Assembly (NCBI GenBank): GCA_016946835.1
Contig: JACVTC010000495.1
Coordinates: 1 to 23,481, forward strand
Reading direction: 5' to 3'
Source: Neocallimastix lanati (nom. inval.)
Taxonomy: Eukaryota > Neocallimastigomycota > Neocallimastigomycetes > Neocallimastigales > Neocallimastigaceae
Length of the DNA: 23,481 nt
Positions 8,204 to 16,594 of the stretch are shown in pieces (position 1 is the stretch's first letter; each line of letters opens with the position of its first letter). The notes under the pieces were generated by a model. That model did not search any database and was not told the DNA's origin. It saw nothing but the letters and a program-made list of their open reading frames with translations. The translations under genes and the position numbers were made by a program.

Positions 8204-8255
8204 ATAGAGCATACGCCCGGATTCTCCACCAGAAATTTGGGACGTAATGCTCTAT
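8204..8255. repeat. Inverted repeat around the element A primer site (U5-leader stem)
   Basis: ATAGAGCAT (8204-8212) pairs with ATGCTCTAT (8247-8255), and ACG (8213-8215) pairs with CGT (8243-8245) with one bulged A. The stem encloses the primer site and the LTR end, in the same arrangement as the longer stems of E0. Confidence 0.82.
8214..8231 (-). other. Primer binding site, tRNA-Ala type (element A)
   Basis: Six nt after the 5' LTR the minus strand reads TGGTGGAGAATCCGGGCG. The complement is a tRNA 3' end with T-stem CCCGG, acceptor strand ATTCTCC, discriminator A and CCA. A U at position 70 and A73 are the hallmark of tRNA-Ala (G3:U70), so tRNA-Ala is the likely primer. Confidence 0.75.
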
Positions 8256-8357
8256 ATTAGTTATTTTTATAATATTTTATTTATTTTTATTTTATTTTAT
8301 TAATATTATTATTTTTTTCCAAAAAATTTATTTTTGAATAATTTCCTATTTATATAT

Positions 8358-8415
<58 letters not shown>

Positions 8416-8857
8416 AATTTAATATTTTTTTATACTATTTGATTATTTTCCTAATTTTTATTTTATAATTTTTATACAATTTAATTGTTAATATAAATTG
8501 AATTAATATATTTTAACTAAATATACCTTAAAATAATAAACAATATTTATTTTAAATACATATCAAAAATTATTAAAAATATTTATTTTAAATACATATT
8601 ATTTAGAAATATTAGTAATTTAAAATTATTTAACTATTTAGTTTATTATTTACATAAATAAAAATACTAACTTTTAATTAAAAATATACTTTAATTTAAT
8701 AATTTAATTGTTTGTTAAATAAATATCATTATTTATTTACTTATTCCTTATTCATATAAACTAATTAAATATAAATTTAAATAATTTAAATTTTTTTTTT
8801 GATTAGGTTATTTTCTTAAATTTAAGAAATTCATATTTTTCTGAACGTAACGTTCCA
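8238..8857 (-). mobile_element. 5' LTR of element A (620 bp)
   Basis: Ends TGGGACGT and ACGTTCCA. It is nearly identical to the 3' LTR apart from minisatellite copy number, a T50 tract (8359-8408), one 8-bp insertion and a few substitutions. It is followed by tcct (8858-8861), the right target duplication. It should carry the promoter for the minus-strand transcript. Confidence 0.92.
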
Positions 8858-9146
8858 TCCTGTAAGAATCTATAATTATTTGCTAACAAATAATTATATT
8901 TTCTTAGTTAAGTTATTATAACTATAACTTTATTTAATTACACATAATATTTATTATATATTTTTAATTTAATATTCATTAATTTAACAAAATTTATTTA
9001 ATTAATTTTAAATAATATATTTACAATATGTTAAATTCTCTACTGTAACTAATGTATTTTGTATTGTATTTTATTCTGTATTTTATAATGTATTCTGTAT
9101 TTTATTAACTATTTAATTTTATATTTTTAATATAAGGATAAATTAT

Positions 9147-9338
9147 ATGATCGAAATATCTTTTATTATTTTATTCTTTTATTTTCGATCATTAGATTGG
9201 AAAATCGGTTAATTAAGATTTTTTCCAATTACTTTTTAGAAGTAATCGGTTTTACTTAATTAATGCGATGATCGATATGGATAGAATATCGATCGAAAAC
9301 TTATCTAGGTTTTTCTATCTAATCTTTTCCTAGATAAG
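9147..9338. repeat. Four consecutive perfect inverted repeats upstream of the B TATA box
   Basis: ATGATCGAAA 9147-9156 / TTTCGATCAT 9183-9192. TTAATTAAG 9209-9217 / CTTAATTAA 9255-9263, with ATTACTT 9228-9234 / AAGTAAT 9240-9246 inside. GATCGATAT 9270-9278 / ATATCGATC 9286-9294. CTTATCTAGG 9300-9309 / CCTAGATAAG 9329-9338. The hairpins follow one another with gaps of 5-16 nt. Confidence 0.88.
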
Positions 9339-9393
9339 AGATTTGTTAAGATTAGAAAACCCTTTCTTATTTAACCTTATTTTCATAAAAAAA

Positions 9394-9404
9394 TATAAAT
9401 AAGG
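9394..9404 (+). promoter_or_regulatory. TATA box of element B
   Basis: TATAAATAAGG lies on the plus strand about 490 nt upstream of the gag ATG. It comes after the hairpin array and before the leader hairpins, consistent with the core promoter of B. Confidence 0.55.
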
Positions 9405-9467
9405 CTCTTGAGTTCTCTTTGAGAAATCAAGAGTTATTATTATAAAAAACATAGTTATAATAGTAAC
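9405..9467 (+). other. Two abutting hairpins at the presumed 5' end of the B transcript
   Basis: CTCTTGA 9405-9411 / TCAAGAG 9427-9433 with an inner TTCTC/GAGAA stem; then GTTATTATTATAA 9433-9445 / TTATAATAGTAAC 9455-9467, 13 pairs with one U-G wobble and a 9-nt loop. The second could be a self-priming helix, but the very short spacing makes this uncertain. Confidence 0.65.
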
Positions 9468-9487
9468 AATTTTATATTTCGGCGGAT

Positions 9488-9687
9488 ATTAACTAGTTTC
9501 AGTAGGTTAGAAACTATAGTCGTTAATTATTTGAATATAAACGGGCTTCAAAACCCTAGAGTGTAAAGAGAGTGTGGATTAAAAGAGAACCACATCCTAC
9601 CAACCAACTTCAACAGTTCGGTGGTTGCTCTATTCGAATAAGCTCTGGCGAATAAGGAACTATAGTCACCGAAGGCTATAGGTTGGT
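9488..9687 (+). ncRNA. Structured leader RNA domain of element B
   Basis: This stretch is more GC-rich than its surroundings and folds by eye into nested stems. ATTAAC-TAGTTTC (9488-9500) pairs with GAAACTA (9510-9516) and GTTAAT (9522-9527). GTGTGG 9572-9577 pairs with CCACAT 9590-9595. A three-tier arm has ACCAACC 9599-9605 / GGTTGGT 9681-9687, TTCGGTG 9617-9623 / CACCGAA 9667-9673, and TATTCG 9631-9636 / CGAATA 9649-9654. It sits in the untranslated leader before gag, where packaging or dimer signals are expected. The function is not known. Confidence 0.6.
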
Positions 9688-9885
9688 CGTGAAGGTAAAG
9701 CGACATTAAAATATATAGTTTTTAATTTTATTTTGAGGTCTAGTACATACCTCTAATTAGTAGCTTTTGCCGGTTTTTTTTTGTTGTAAGGCATTAAAAG
9801 CGAAATTTAAATTGTATTTACCTTAAATAAAAGTTCTTCAATAACTAAATTATTAAATAAATCTATTTTGAAAAAAAGCAAGAAA

Positions 9886-10794
9886 ATGGAAGAAGATACC
9901 TTTTTAAATGCCAGTGCTACCAATAAAGATGGATTCGCTGGAGATCGTCGTTACTTTAAAGGATTTTTAGCAAAAATGAATCTAATATTCATGCTTGATC
10001 CCGAACGATTTGATAATGATCCAATAAAGGTTGCGTATATCATTTCTAGACTCTACGGCTCTGCAATGAACTGGGCTGCTACTTTAATTGAAAATAACGA
10101 TCCATGTTTAAATAACTATCAACAATTCACCTCAAGATTTAAGGCTACTTTTGGGAGCTACGATTCAACTTTCATTGCTAACCAGAAATTGAAGACAATT
10201 AAACAAAGACGCATCGGTGAAATAACAAACTATATTCTCGAATTCAATAGATATTCTGACGAATCTTCATGGAATGAAGAAACTAAAATGGATACTTTCC
10301 TCAATGGACTTAACGACCAAATTGCTACCAAAATATATGAAATGTTTCAAGGACCAAGATCTCTTTTCGCATTACAAACCATTGCCTCTAGACTAGATAG
10401 TCGTATTGCTGCTCATAGACAATTTTCTAATCCACAAAACAGATCAAATAATAATAATAATAATAATGATAACAGAAATAATAACAGAAACAATAATAAT
10501 AGAAGACAAAATAAAGGAAAAAAGCCTTTCAAATTCAATACCCGAGGTCCTTTGTCTAATGAAGAAAAGGAAAGAAGAAGAAAAGAACATCTTTGTGCCT
10601 ATTGTGGATCAGCTAACCATTCCCTTGACCATTGCCCACTAGTAAACAGAAATAAAGCCTCTTCAAGCAGTTCTCATATCACTAATCTTGAACCTAAAAC
10701 CATTCCAAGAATAAGAATTTCTGATCAACCCGATGTAAAGCTACCAATTTTTGAATTTTCTCTTAATGTTTCCAATTATCTCTACAAAAACTAA
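9886..10794 (+). CDS. gag: Gag of element B
   Basis: The ATG at 9886 is chosen; an upstream in-frame TTG at 9868 is unlikely to be used. The capsid-like region (FKGFLAKMNLIFMLDPERF, AMNWAATL, FTSRFKATFGSYD, DTFLNGLNDQIATKIYEM) matches the Ty3-type Gag pattern. A low-complexity Asn/Arg stretch and a zinc knuckle CAYCGSANHSLDHC (C-X2-C-X4-H-X4-C) follow. The C-terminus already runs into the first strand of the protease (PIFEFSLNV) before a stop at 10792-10794, so this end comes from a 1-bp insertion in the A run TACAAAAAC, not from a natural Gag terminus. In the intact element Gag and Pol may have been one frame. Confidence 0.88.
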   Translation: MEEDTFLNASATNKDGFAGDRRYFKGFLAKMNLIFMLDPERFDNDPIKVAYIISRLYGSAMNWAATLIENNDPCLNNYQQFTSRFKATFGSYDSTFIANQKLKTIKQRRIGEITNYILEFNRYSDESSWNEETKMDTFLNGLNDQIATKIYEMFQGPRSLFALQTIASRLDSRIAAHRQFSNPQNRSNNNNNNNDNRNNNRNNNNRRQNKGKKPFKFNTRGPLSNEEKERRRKEHLCAYCGSANHSLDHCPLVNRNKASSSSSHITNLEPKTIPRIRISDQPDVKLPIFEFSLNVSNYLYKN

Positions 10795-11779
10795 AATTCT
10801 TCTGGACTGCGGCTCTCAACTTAATTTAATGGATGTATACTTCGCGAAAGAAAACAATATTCCTTACTCTAGTGAATGTAATCTCCCTAACGTATCTGGA
10901 ATCGGCGGTATTCAGTCAATCATAGGTAAAACTGCACCAATATCCTTAAAATATAAAAACCACATTTGTAAAACAAGTTTCTATGTTGTTGACCTTCCTT
11001 CGTATTGTGCTATTTTAGGCATTGACTGGCTAGAAACTCATAATCCCACTATAGACTTTGCCTCAAAAGAACTCTCTTTCAAATCCAACTATTGTATTTC
11101 TAATTGTCTTGTACTTCCCAGCGCCTTCACTACTTATGCTCCTTTAAATACTATTAAAAAGAATGATAAAGAAGAAGAAAATAAAGAAAGTAATAAAATA
11201 AATAAATCGTTACCAAAGAAATTACTTCCATTTAAGGATGTCTTTAGCGAAATATATGCGAATGAATTACCTCCCCATAGACCTTATGATTGTGAAATAA
11301 AACTTATGCCTAATACTGTTCTTTTCTATGGACCTATTTATCCTTTAACAGAAAAAGAATCTACTACACTTAAAGAATATATAGATGAAATGTTAGCAAA
11401 AGGATTCATAAGAAAATCAAAATCCCCTGTTGGTGCACCCGTTTTCTTTGTACTTAAAAAGAATGGTGAATTAAGGATGGTTGTTGACTACCGACATTTG
11501 AACGATATTACAATTCGCGATTCTTACCCTTTGCCATTAATCAATGACATGCTCGAACACCTTGCCAAAGGAAAAGTTTTTTCAAAACTCGATCTTCAAT
11601 CTGCCTATAATCTTGTCAGAATAAAAGAAGGAGACGAGTACAAAACAGCTTTTAACTGCAAATATGGTCATTTTGAATACTTAGTTATGCCTTTCGGTCT
11701 GAAGAATGCTCCTGCCGTATTCCAACACTTTATCAATGACGTTCTCGAAGACTTTCTCGGAAAATTTGTCTTTTGTTAA
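10751..11779 (+). pseudogene. pol: Protease and reverse transcriptase N-terminal part of element B
   Basis: The frame is +1 relative to gag. It has protease ILLDCGSQLN (Asp-Cys-Gly-Ser at the active site) and AILGIDWLETH, then RT: LPPHRPYDCEIKL, RMVVDYRHLN, DLQSAYNLVRI, LVMPFGLKNAPAVFQ. It ends at TAA 11777-11779, which replaces the Tyr codon of the catalytic YIDD; IDDIIIFS follows in the same frame. The first codon is a TTG inside the protease, so no real start exists here. One base change (TAT to TAA) is the simplest cause. It kills RT unless the stop is suppressed. Confidence 0.92.
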
Positions 11780-12254
11780 ATTGATGATATTATAATTTTC
11801 TCTCCTGACTTAGAAACACACTATGAACATCTTATTAAAGTTCTTTCAAAACTCAGAAAAGCTGGTTTGTACGCTAAACTCGAGAAATGTGAATTTTGCG
11901 TTCCCTATTTGGATTTCCTTGGACATAGAATTTCCTCTGATGGTATCCTTATGGACCCTAAAAAAGTTTCCTCTATTCTTGAATGGCCTGTTCCCACTGA
12001 TATAAAACAACTTCAATCCTTCTTAGGACTTGCCAACTATTACGGACGTTTTATTCCAGGATTTGCGGCTTTAACACATCCACTTCATTCACTTTTGAAG
12101 AAAAATAAAAAATTCGTTTGGACATCTGAAACTCAAAAAGCATTTGAAGATTTAAAATTCATATTTTCTTCTGATTCTGTACTCGCATACCCAAACCGTG
12201 ATTTACCCTTTCTTATCGAAACAGATAGTAGTAATTTTGCTATTGGCGCTATAC
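11780..12254 (+). pseudogene. pol: RT C-terminal part and start of RNase H, element B
   Basis: The frame continues directly from the stop in YIDD: IDDIIIFSPDLETHYEHL, LYAKLEKCEF, LDFLGHRISSDGI, LQSFLGLANYYGRFIPGF. Then the RNase H domain starts (FLIETDSSNFAIGAI) with its first catalytic Asp. The gene is cut at 12254 by a solo LTR. Coding potential is unbroken on both sides of the insertion. Confidence 0.92.
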
Positions 12255-12952
12255 TGTAAAAGAAAACACTAAAATAGATTACAATAACAAAATACAATAA
12301 ATTTTATTTTATTAAAAAATTTTTTATTAAAATATATTTTATTAATATTTAATAGTTATTTGTTAAAAAATAACAATTACATCGAGAAAAAATGTGAAAA
12401 GGATCTTCTATTTATACTTTTCCTAAATACATTGATAATATATTATTTTATTTAAATTACATATATTTTAATATAAAACTATCCTAATGAATTTTATTAA
12501 ATAATAAATTTATAAACTATAACTAAATTTAGAAAAATATAATTATTAATTAAACTAAATACTAAATAATTAAAATTAAGTACATTTATTATCTATTTAT
12601 TATTTTAATATTATAAGTAAAGTCTTTATTTATTTTCGATTTAAAAACAATGTTAAAGGAGTCATGATTAAATTTTGAAACTTAATTTTCACAAAATAAA
12701 TTATTAATTTATTTTGTTTTAAACTTTAATAATTCATTTAAATTATTTTACAACAATAATTTTCTCAGAATTAAATTTTATAAAAATTATTACATTAAAA
12801 ATTTATCTTGTGGCTTAAAGAATATAATTCAAAAATTTAGTTCATATGATTTATTTACTTTGCTTATTATTTTATAAATCAAAGAATAATTTACATTTTA
12901 CACAAGAAAAATTTTTAATTTAAAATGTGATTGGGATAATCACATCTTTACA
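12255..12952 (-). mobile_element. Solo LTR inserted in the RNase H domain of element B
   Basis: A 698-bp AT-rich unit starts TGTAAAAGA and ends TCTTTACA (TG...CA, imperfect inverted ends). It is flanked by tatac at 12250-12254 and 12953-12957, a perfect 5-bp target duplication. Removing the unit and one tatac restores the reading frame exactly (GAIL continues into SQASQ). TATAAATAG on the minus strand (12416-12408) suggests that orientation. It has no ORF. It does not match the LTRs of A or C by eye. Confidence 0.93.
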
Positions 12953-13634
12953 TATACTTTCCCAAGCCTCTCAAAAAGACAATAAAATACATCCTATTTC
13001 ATTCTTCTCAAGGTCTCTTACTGCTGCTGAGAAAAACTACCCAATTTATGATAAAGAACTTTTAGCAATCGTTGAAGCTTTAGAACAATGGAGACATCTC
13101 TTAAAAGGAACTTCAATCCCATTCACTATTTTCTCTGACCATCGTAACCTTTTATACCAAAAGAAACCTGAGAAAATGTCACAAAGACTTGTTCGTTGGG
13201 CTCTTTTCTTATCAGAATTTAACTTCAAAATCACTTATCGTGCAGGATCTGCTAATGGTAAACCTGATGCACTTTCTCGAAGACCTGATTATGCATCAAA
13301 TGAAGAAGAATTGTCCTCTGACATTCCTTTCAACGTCTTAAAACCTGAAAATTTTTGCGCTACCACTTCCATTGCCTCTTTAAATGATCAAATACTCCAT
13401 GAATACAAGAAAGACAAATATTATAATGAAATCTGCAAAAAACTCAACTCTAAACAAGACTTTCCAGAATCTAATAAATTTTCTTTAAGCAACAACTTCT
13501 TACTCTTTGATGGAAAAATTTATGTTCCCCTTAACTGTCGTTCTTCCATATTAAATATCTGTCATGACTCCCCATCTGCTGATCATTTTGGTTTCAAGAA
13601 AACTTTCTCCTTAATCAATCGTGACTTTTGGTAG
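12953..13634 (+). pseudogene. pol: RNase H remainder and integrase zinc finger, element B
   Basis: It resumes after the solo LTR with SQASQKDNKIHPISFFSRSL, then DKELLAIVEALEQW (catalytic Glu), IFSDHRNL (Asp) and GKPDALSRRPDY (Asp). The integrase N-terminus follows with SPSADHFGFKKTFSLINRDFW, where the zinc-binding first His is visible. It stops at TAG 13632-13634, where the family has a second Trp (FWW), so TGG to TAG is a likely nonsense change. The frame goes on afterwards. Confidence 0.92.
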
Positions 13635-14381
13635 TCATCTATGCAAAAAGATATTAAAGATTATATTAAATCTTGTGAAATCTGTTGTCGTTCAAAGGAT
13701 TCTAGACACAAACCTTATGGATTTCTGAACCCACTAGTAATTCCTGACCGACCTTGGACTTCGCTTTCCATGGATTTCATCACTGATCTCCCTTCATCTA
13801 ATGGATATACTTGTATTTTTGTTGTTCTCGATAGATTCACAAAAATGGGTCACTTCATCCCATTTCCTAACGTTCCTTCTTCTGAAGATACTGCTAAGGC
13901 ATTCATGACTCATATTTTCAGACTTCATGGATTACCAAATGAAATTCTTTCCGATAGAGGTACTCAATTCACTTCTAAATTCTGGACTTCTATTTGCAAA
14001 ACTCTCAATATCTCAATGAAACTTTCTTCTCCCTTTCATCATCAAACTAAAGGTTTAACGGAAAGGGTGAACTCCGTTGTAGAACAATTTCTCAGATGTT
14101 ACTCTAATTTTAAAGGTTCAAATTGGCATAATTATCTATTCCTTGCTGAATTCTGCTACAACAATTCTATTCAAGAATCATTAAATAAATCACCTTTCTA
14201 TGCAAATTATGGTTACAACCCTCGCTTCTCACCAGCTGTGCCAAGTTCTATTGATGTTCCACGTGCTGAAGAATTTACAACAAACTTAGCGAAACTTTTC
14301 AAACGATTAAAAGTAAATTTAAAACAAGCAAGAAATAGACAAGAAAAATTCGCCAATCAGCACAGAATTAACAGCACCTGA
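13635..14381 (+). pseudogene. pol: Integrase catalytic core, element B
   Basis: In frame with the preceding piece: SCEICCRSKDSRHKPYG supplies the Cys pair of the zinc finger. The core has Asp in SMDFITDLPSS, Asp in LSDRGTQFTS and Glu in TKGLTERVN, 35 residues after the second Asp. It ends at TGA 14379-14381 after NQHRINST because of a +1 shift; the next frame continues with EFKVNDKVWI. Confidence 0.92.
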
Positions 14382-14625
14382 ATTCAAAGTAAACGACAAA
14401 GTTTGGATAAACAGTTCACTCATATTAAGAAATAAAAATAAAAAATTAAAACCAAGAAAGCTAGGACCTTATAAAATAATTGAAAAAGTCTCTCCAGTAA
14501 CATACAAAATTGATTTTCCAAAAAATATAAGAATACACCCAATTATCCATGTATCCGAACTTGAGCCATACTACAAAGACAATTTTAAAAAGAAAAAAGG
14601 AACCTCCACCTCCAATTATAGTTAA
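14377..14625 (+). pseudogene. pol: Integrase C-terminal GPY/F domain, element B
   Basis: A short frame starting at CCT 14377 encodes EFKVNDKVWINSSL, then LKPRKLGPYKIIEKV (the GPY/F motif) and HPIIHVSELEPYY, the typical end of chromovirus integrases. It runs to a stop at 14623-14625, but a second +1 shift in the A run at 14593-14598 moves the conserved reading into the chromodomain frame. Confidence 0.85.
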
Positions 14626-14797
14626 TGATGAAGAAGAATATGAAGTAGAAGAAATACTTGATAAAAGAAAACATTATGGAAAGATTCAATATCTTATTAA
14701 ATGGAAAGGATATCCTTTATCTGAAGCATCTTTGGAACCGGAAGAAAACCTCAACTGTCCAGAAATACTCAAAAAATTTAATAAATCAAACAAATAA
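14549..14797 (+). pseudogene. pol: Chromodomain at the C-terminus of element B Pol
   Basis: The real join with integrase is near 14598; the ORF's first codons (14549) are a shadow of the integrase tail. Visible motifs are EYEVEEILDKRKHYG, YLIKWKGYPLSEAS and LEPEENLNC, then ILKKFNKSNK and the stop. This is a classical chromodomain with Tyr and KWKGY aromatic positions; the usual TWEPE is changed to SLEPE. In chromoviruses this module binds modified histone tails and directs integration. The element is a dead copy. Confidence 0.88.
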
Positions 14798-15067
14798 ACT
14801 TATATTTAGAAAATGAATCTATAATATTAATTATACAAAAATTTATATTTATTAATATCAAATTTATTTCTATTAATATCAATATCAATAATCTTTACTA
14901 TTTTTACTTATTAATATAAATATTATTTAAATTCATGTAACCTTATTATTAATAATGTATTTTTATGTTTATCATGTATTGAAATTTTACACCAAATAAC
15001 TATTAAAATAATTTATATATTAAAATAATTAAATAAAATTTTCTTAGTATAGTTTAGCCTAGTTTTG
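14798..15067 (+). other. Noncoding 3' region of element B
   Basis: 270 bp of AT-rich sequence between the chromodomain stop and the target duplication of element C. No PPT, no LTR match to the B upstream region and no ORF were recognised. It may include part of a diverged or truncated B 3' LTR. Confidence 0.4.
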
Positions 15068-15072
15068 AGATT

Positions 15073-15761
15073 TGTTAAAATTAAGATATAAAATAGTTTT
15101 ATGATTAATAACGTTACTAGGTTAATATGTTGAATTATATATTAATAATCCAACAATAATTAATTAATAATAATATAAAAATAATATAAGATAAATAGTT
15201 AAGTTATTTAAACACTTAATATCTAAGAATATTTTAAATAATAATTTCTTTGAAGGATTTATGAAAATATTTATTTATTGAATTATTAGTATATAATTAT
15301 TGTAAATACAATAACCTTACAAAGAACATAAAAGATAGATTTTTACATCTTTCTTTTATACTTTGTAAGTTACATAATAATAATATTTAATTATAAGATA
15401 ATAATAATATAGTAAAATGAATATTAATAAAATATTAAAATAATAACAATATCGATATGTTTAAAATATTTAATATAATTAAATAAATTTAATTTGTATA
15501 ATTAATTTGAATAATTAAAAATAGTAATTAATATATATGATATAAACATATATATAAACATAATATAAATAAATACATGTGACGTCATATGTAAATAATT
15601 GAAATTATTAATATAAATCTTATTTATTAATATTTTCAGAATTATTAGGCCTAAGATAATTCTTTAAATATTAAATAAGAATTTATATTAATTATTAATT
15701 AAATGTATATTGAAATGTGAATAACTGAAATTGAGATTTCAATTCAGTTATAATTTCAACA
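15073..15761 (-). mobile_element. 3' LTR of element C
   Basis: Direct repeat of 21308-21996. The aligned copies differ only by four 1-bp indels (ttaagat/ttagat, ggattta/ggatta, tatagta/tatcagta, aataaatac/aataaaatac). It contains a perfect CRE-like octamer TGACGTCA (15580-15587), a palindromic AGAATTAT...ATAATTCT around TTAGGCCTAA, and a 13-bp hairpin at 15721-15750. Confidence 0.95.
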
Positions 15762-15763
15762 AT

Positions 15764-15815
15764 GCCCTCCTATAAAAATCGGATTCAAGACGATTTTTGT
15801 GTAACGATAAGGAGG
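15764..15815 (-). other. Polypurine tract of element C within a long hairpin
   Basis: The minus strand reads AGGAGGG (15770-15764) just before the 3' LTR, the expected PPT. The same purines can pair with CCTCCT (minus strand) at 15810-15815, and inside this AAAAATCG (15774-15781) pairs with CGATTTTT (15791-15798). So the PPT forms the base of a hairpin. Confidence 0.65.
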
Positions 15816-16312
15816 ACTAAATTTTTTGTTAAAAATTTTTTTAAAATTTCTTAAATTAAAAATTTTTTAATTTATAAAGGAGGAAGGCCACTTGAGTCCT
15901 TTTAAATTTTAAAAGGAAACCTTTTATAAGTGACCATTTCATTGAAATTTTGAAATTTCTAAAATTTAATAAAATTAAAATTTTGTTATAAAAATTGATG
16001 TTTAAGAATATGATGGTACCATTTTTAAATGTTTTGATTAAAAATTTTTTATATTGAAATTTTGAAATTTTAATTTCAATTAACTTTTTAATTTTATGCA
16101 TTAACTTTAAAAAAATTGAAAATTATAATAATTAATGAATTTATGAATAAAATTTGATTATAAATTGATAGTTGTAAGTGTAACATAGCTATGTTTTTGA
16201 ATTTTGAAAATTTTGAAAATTTCGAAATTTTGAAATTGAAATTTGACTGAAAAATTGATAATAATAAAATAAAATTTAAAAACGAATTAATAATAATAAA
16301 AAATAAAACTTC

Positions 16313-16348
<36 letters not shown>

Positions 16349-16366
16349 AATATTATTATTATCATT
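15816..16366 (-). other. 3' untranslated region of element C
   Basis: About 550 bp after the chromodomain stop. It is rich in AAATTT-type palindromes and has a T28 tract (16316-16343). CCTTTTAA 15898-15905 / TTAAAAGG 15909-15916 form a tight hairpin that competes with AAAAGG 15911-15916 / CCTTTT 15920-15925. Two low-complexity minus-strand ORFs (16094-16315 and 15856-16101) are not convincing genes. Confidence 0.5.
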
Positions 16367-16594
16367 TTAGTTATAAGCTAATGAAATAGGTTTTCTTCCA
16401 TTTTGTAAATATTGTAAATAAATATTTTGATTTCGGGGGTTATTTTCAACTTCGTCTGAAGGAACCCAATTGTAAGCAGTTCTATATTTATACCTGATTC
16501 TGTATTCATATTGATTCTTTTTATAATTAGTTCTAAATCCTGAGATTTCAATTATATCATTAACAGATTCATCATTATTCTTCTTTTTAAAAAC
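16367..16594 (-). CDS. pol: Divergent chromodomain of element C Pol
   Basis: Reading the -1 frame from GTT TTT AAA AAG at 16594 gives DIIEISGFRTNYKK, QYEYRIRYKYRTAYNW and VPSDEVENN, ending ISLAYN and TAA at 16369-16367. The pattern (Ile-Ile-Glu-Ile, YxYRIRYK, NWVPxxEV) is that of a chromodomain with part of the aromatic cage changed: RYK stands where KWK is usual. It directly follows the integrase HVSELEPF motif, as in element B. It is separated from integrase only by a -1 shift at TTTTTAAAAAG. Too short and offset to be listed by simple ORF calling. Confidence 0.75.
   Translation of the reverse strand, partial: VFKKKNNDESVNDIIEISGFRTNYKKNQYEYRIRYKYRTAYNWVPSDEVENNPRNQNIYLQYLQNGRKPISLAYN

Larger units (their letters stand above)
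2433..8857 (-). mobile_element. Element A: complete Ty3/Gypsy-type LTR retrotransposon
   Basis: A 6.4-kb minus-strand element. Right (5') LTR 8238-8857, primer site 8214-8231, gag 7107-8099, protease, RT/RNase H and integrase down to 3235, PPT 3190-3198, left (3') LTR 2433-3184. The RT-RNase H-integrase order defines the Ty3/Gypsy group. Flanks are tcct at 2429-2432 and 8858-8861. No chromodomain follows the integrase. Coding regions are visibly less AT-rich than B or C. There is one -1 shift after the protease and one shift plus probable small deletion before the integrase zinc finger, so this copy is probably inactive unless these are assembly errors. Confidence 0.92.
8862..9885 (+). other. 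Upstream region and leader of element B (5' LTR not delimited)
   Basis: About 1 kb without an ORF between element A and the B gag. It holds, in order, a plain AT-rich part, four perfect inverted repeats (9147-9338), a TATA box (9394), two adjoining hairpins (9405-9467), a more GC-rich structured stretch (9488-9687) and an AT-rich run up to gag. An LTR starting TGTAAGAATC near 8861 and ending near GTAACA (9463-9468) is possible, but no matching 3' copy was found. Confidence 0.5.

Noticed and set aside
9488-9687. Hammerhead or other known self-cleaving ribozyme in the B leader
   Set aside because: The conserved hammerhead core words were not found; only generic stems are visible.
10780-10797. 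Programmed +1 frameshift between Gag and Pol of B
   Set aside because: The break lies inside the first strand of the protease, not at a Gag border, and in an A5 run, so a simple insertion is more likely.
15856-16315. Two overlapping minus-strand ORFs downstream of C pol (env-like candidates)
   Set aside because: Composition is AT low-complexity with Ile/Phe/Asn/Lys only; no signal peptide with cysteines or glycosylation pattern. They lie in the 3' untranslated region.
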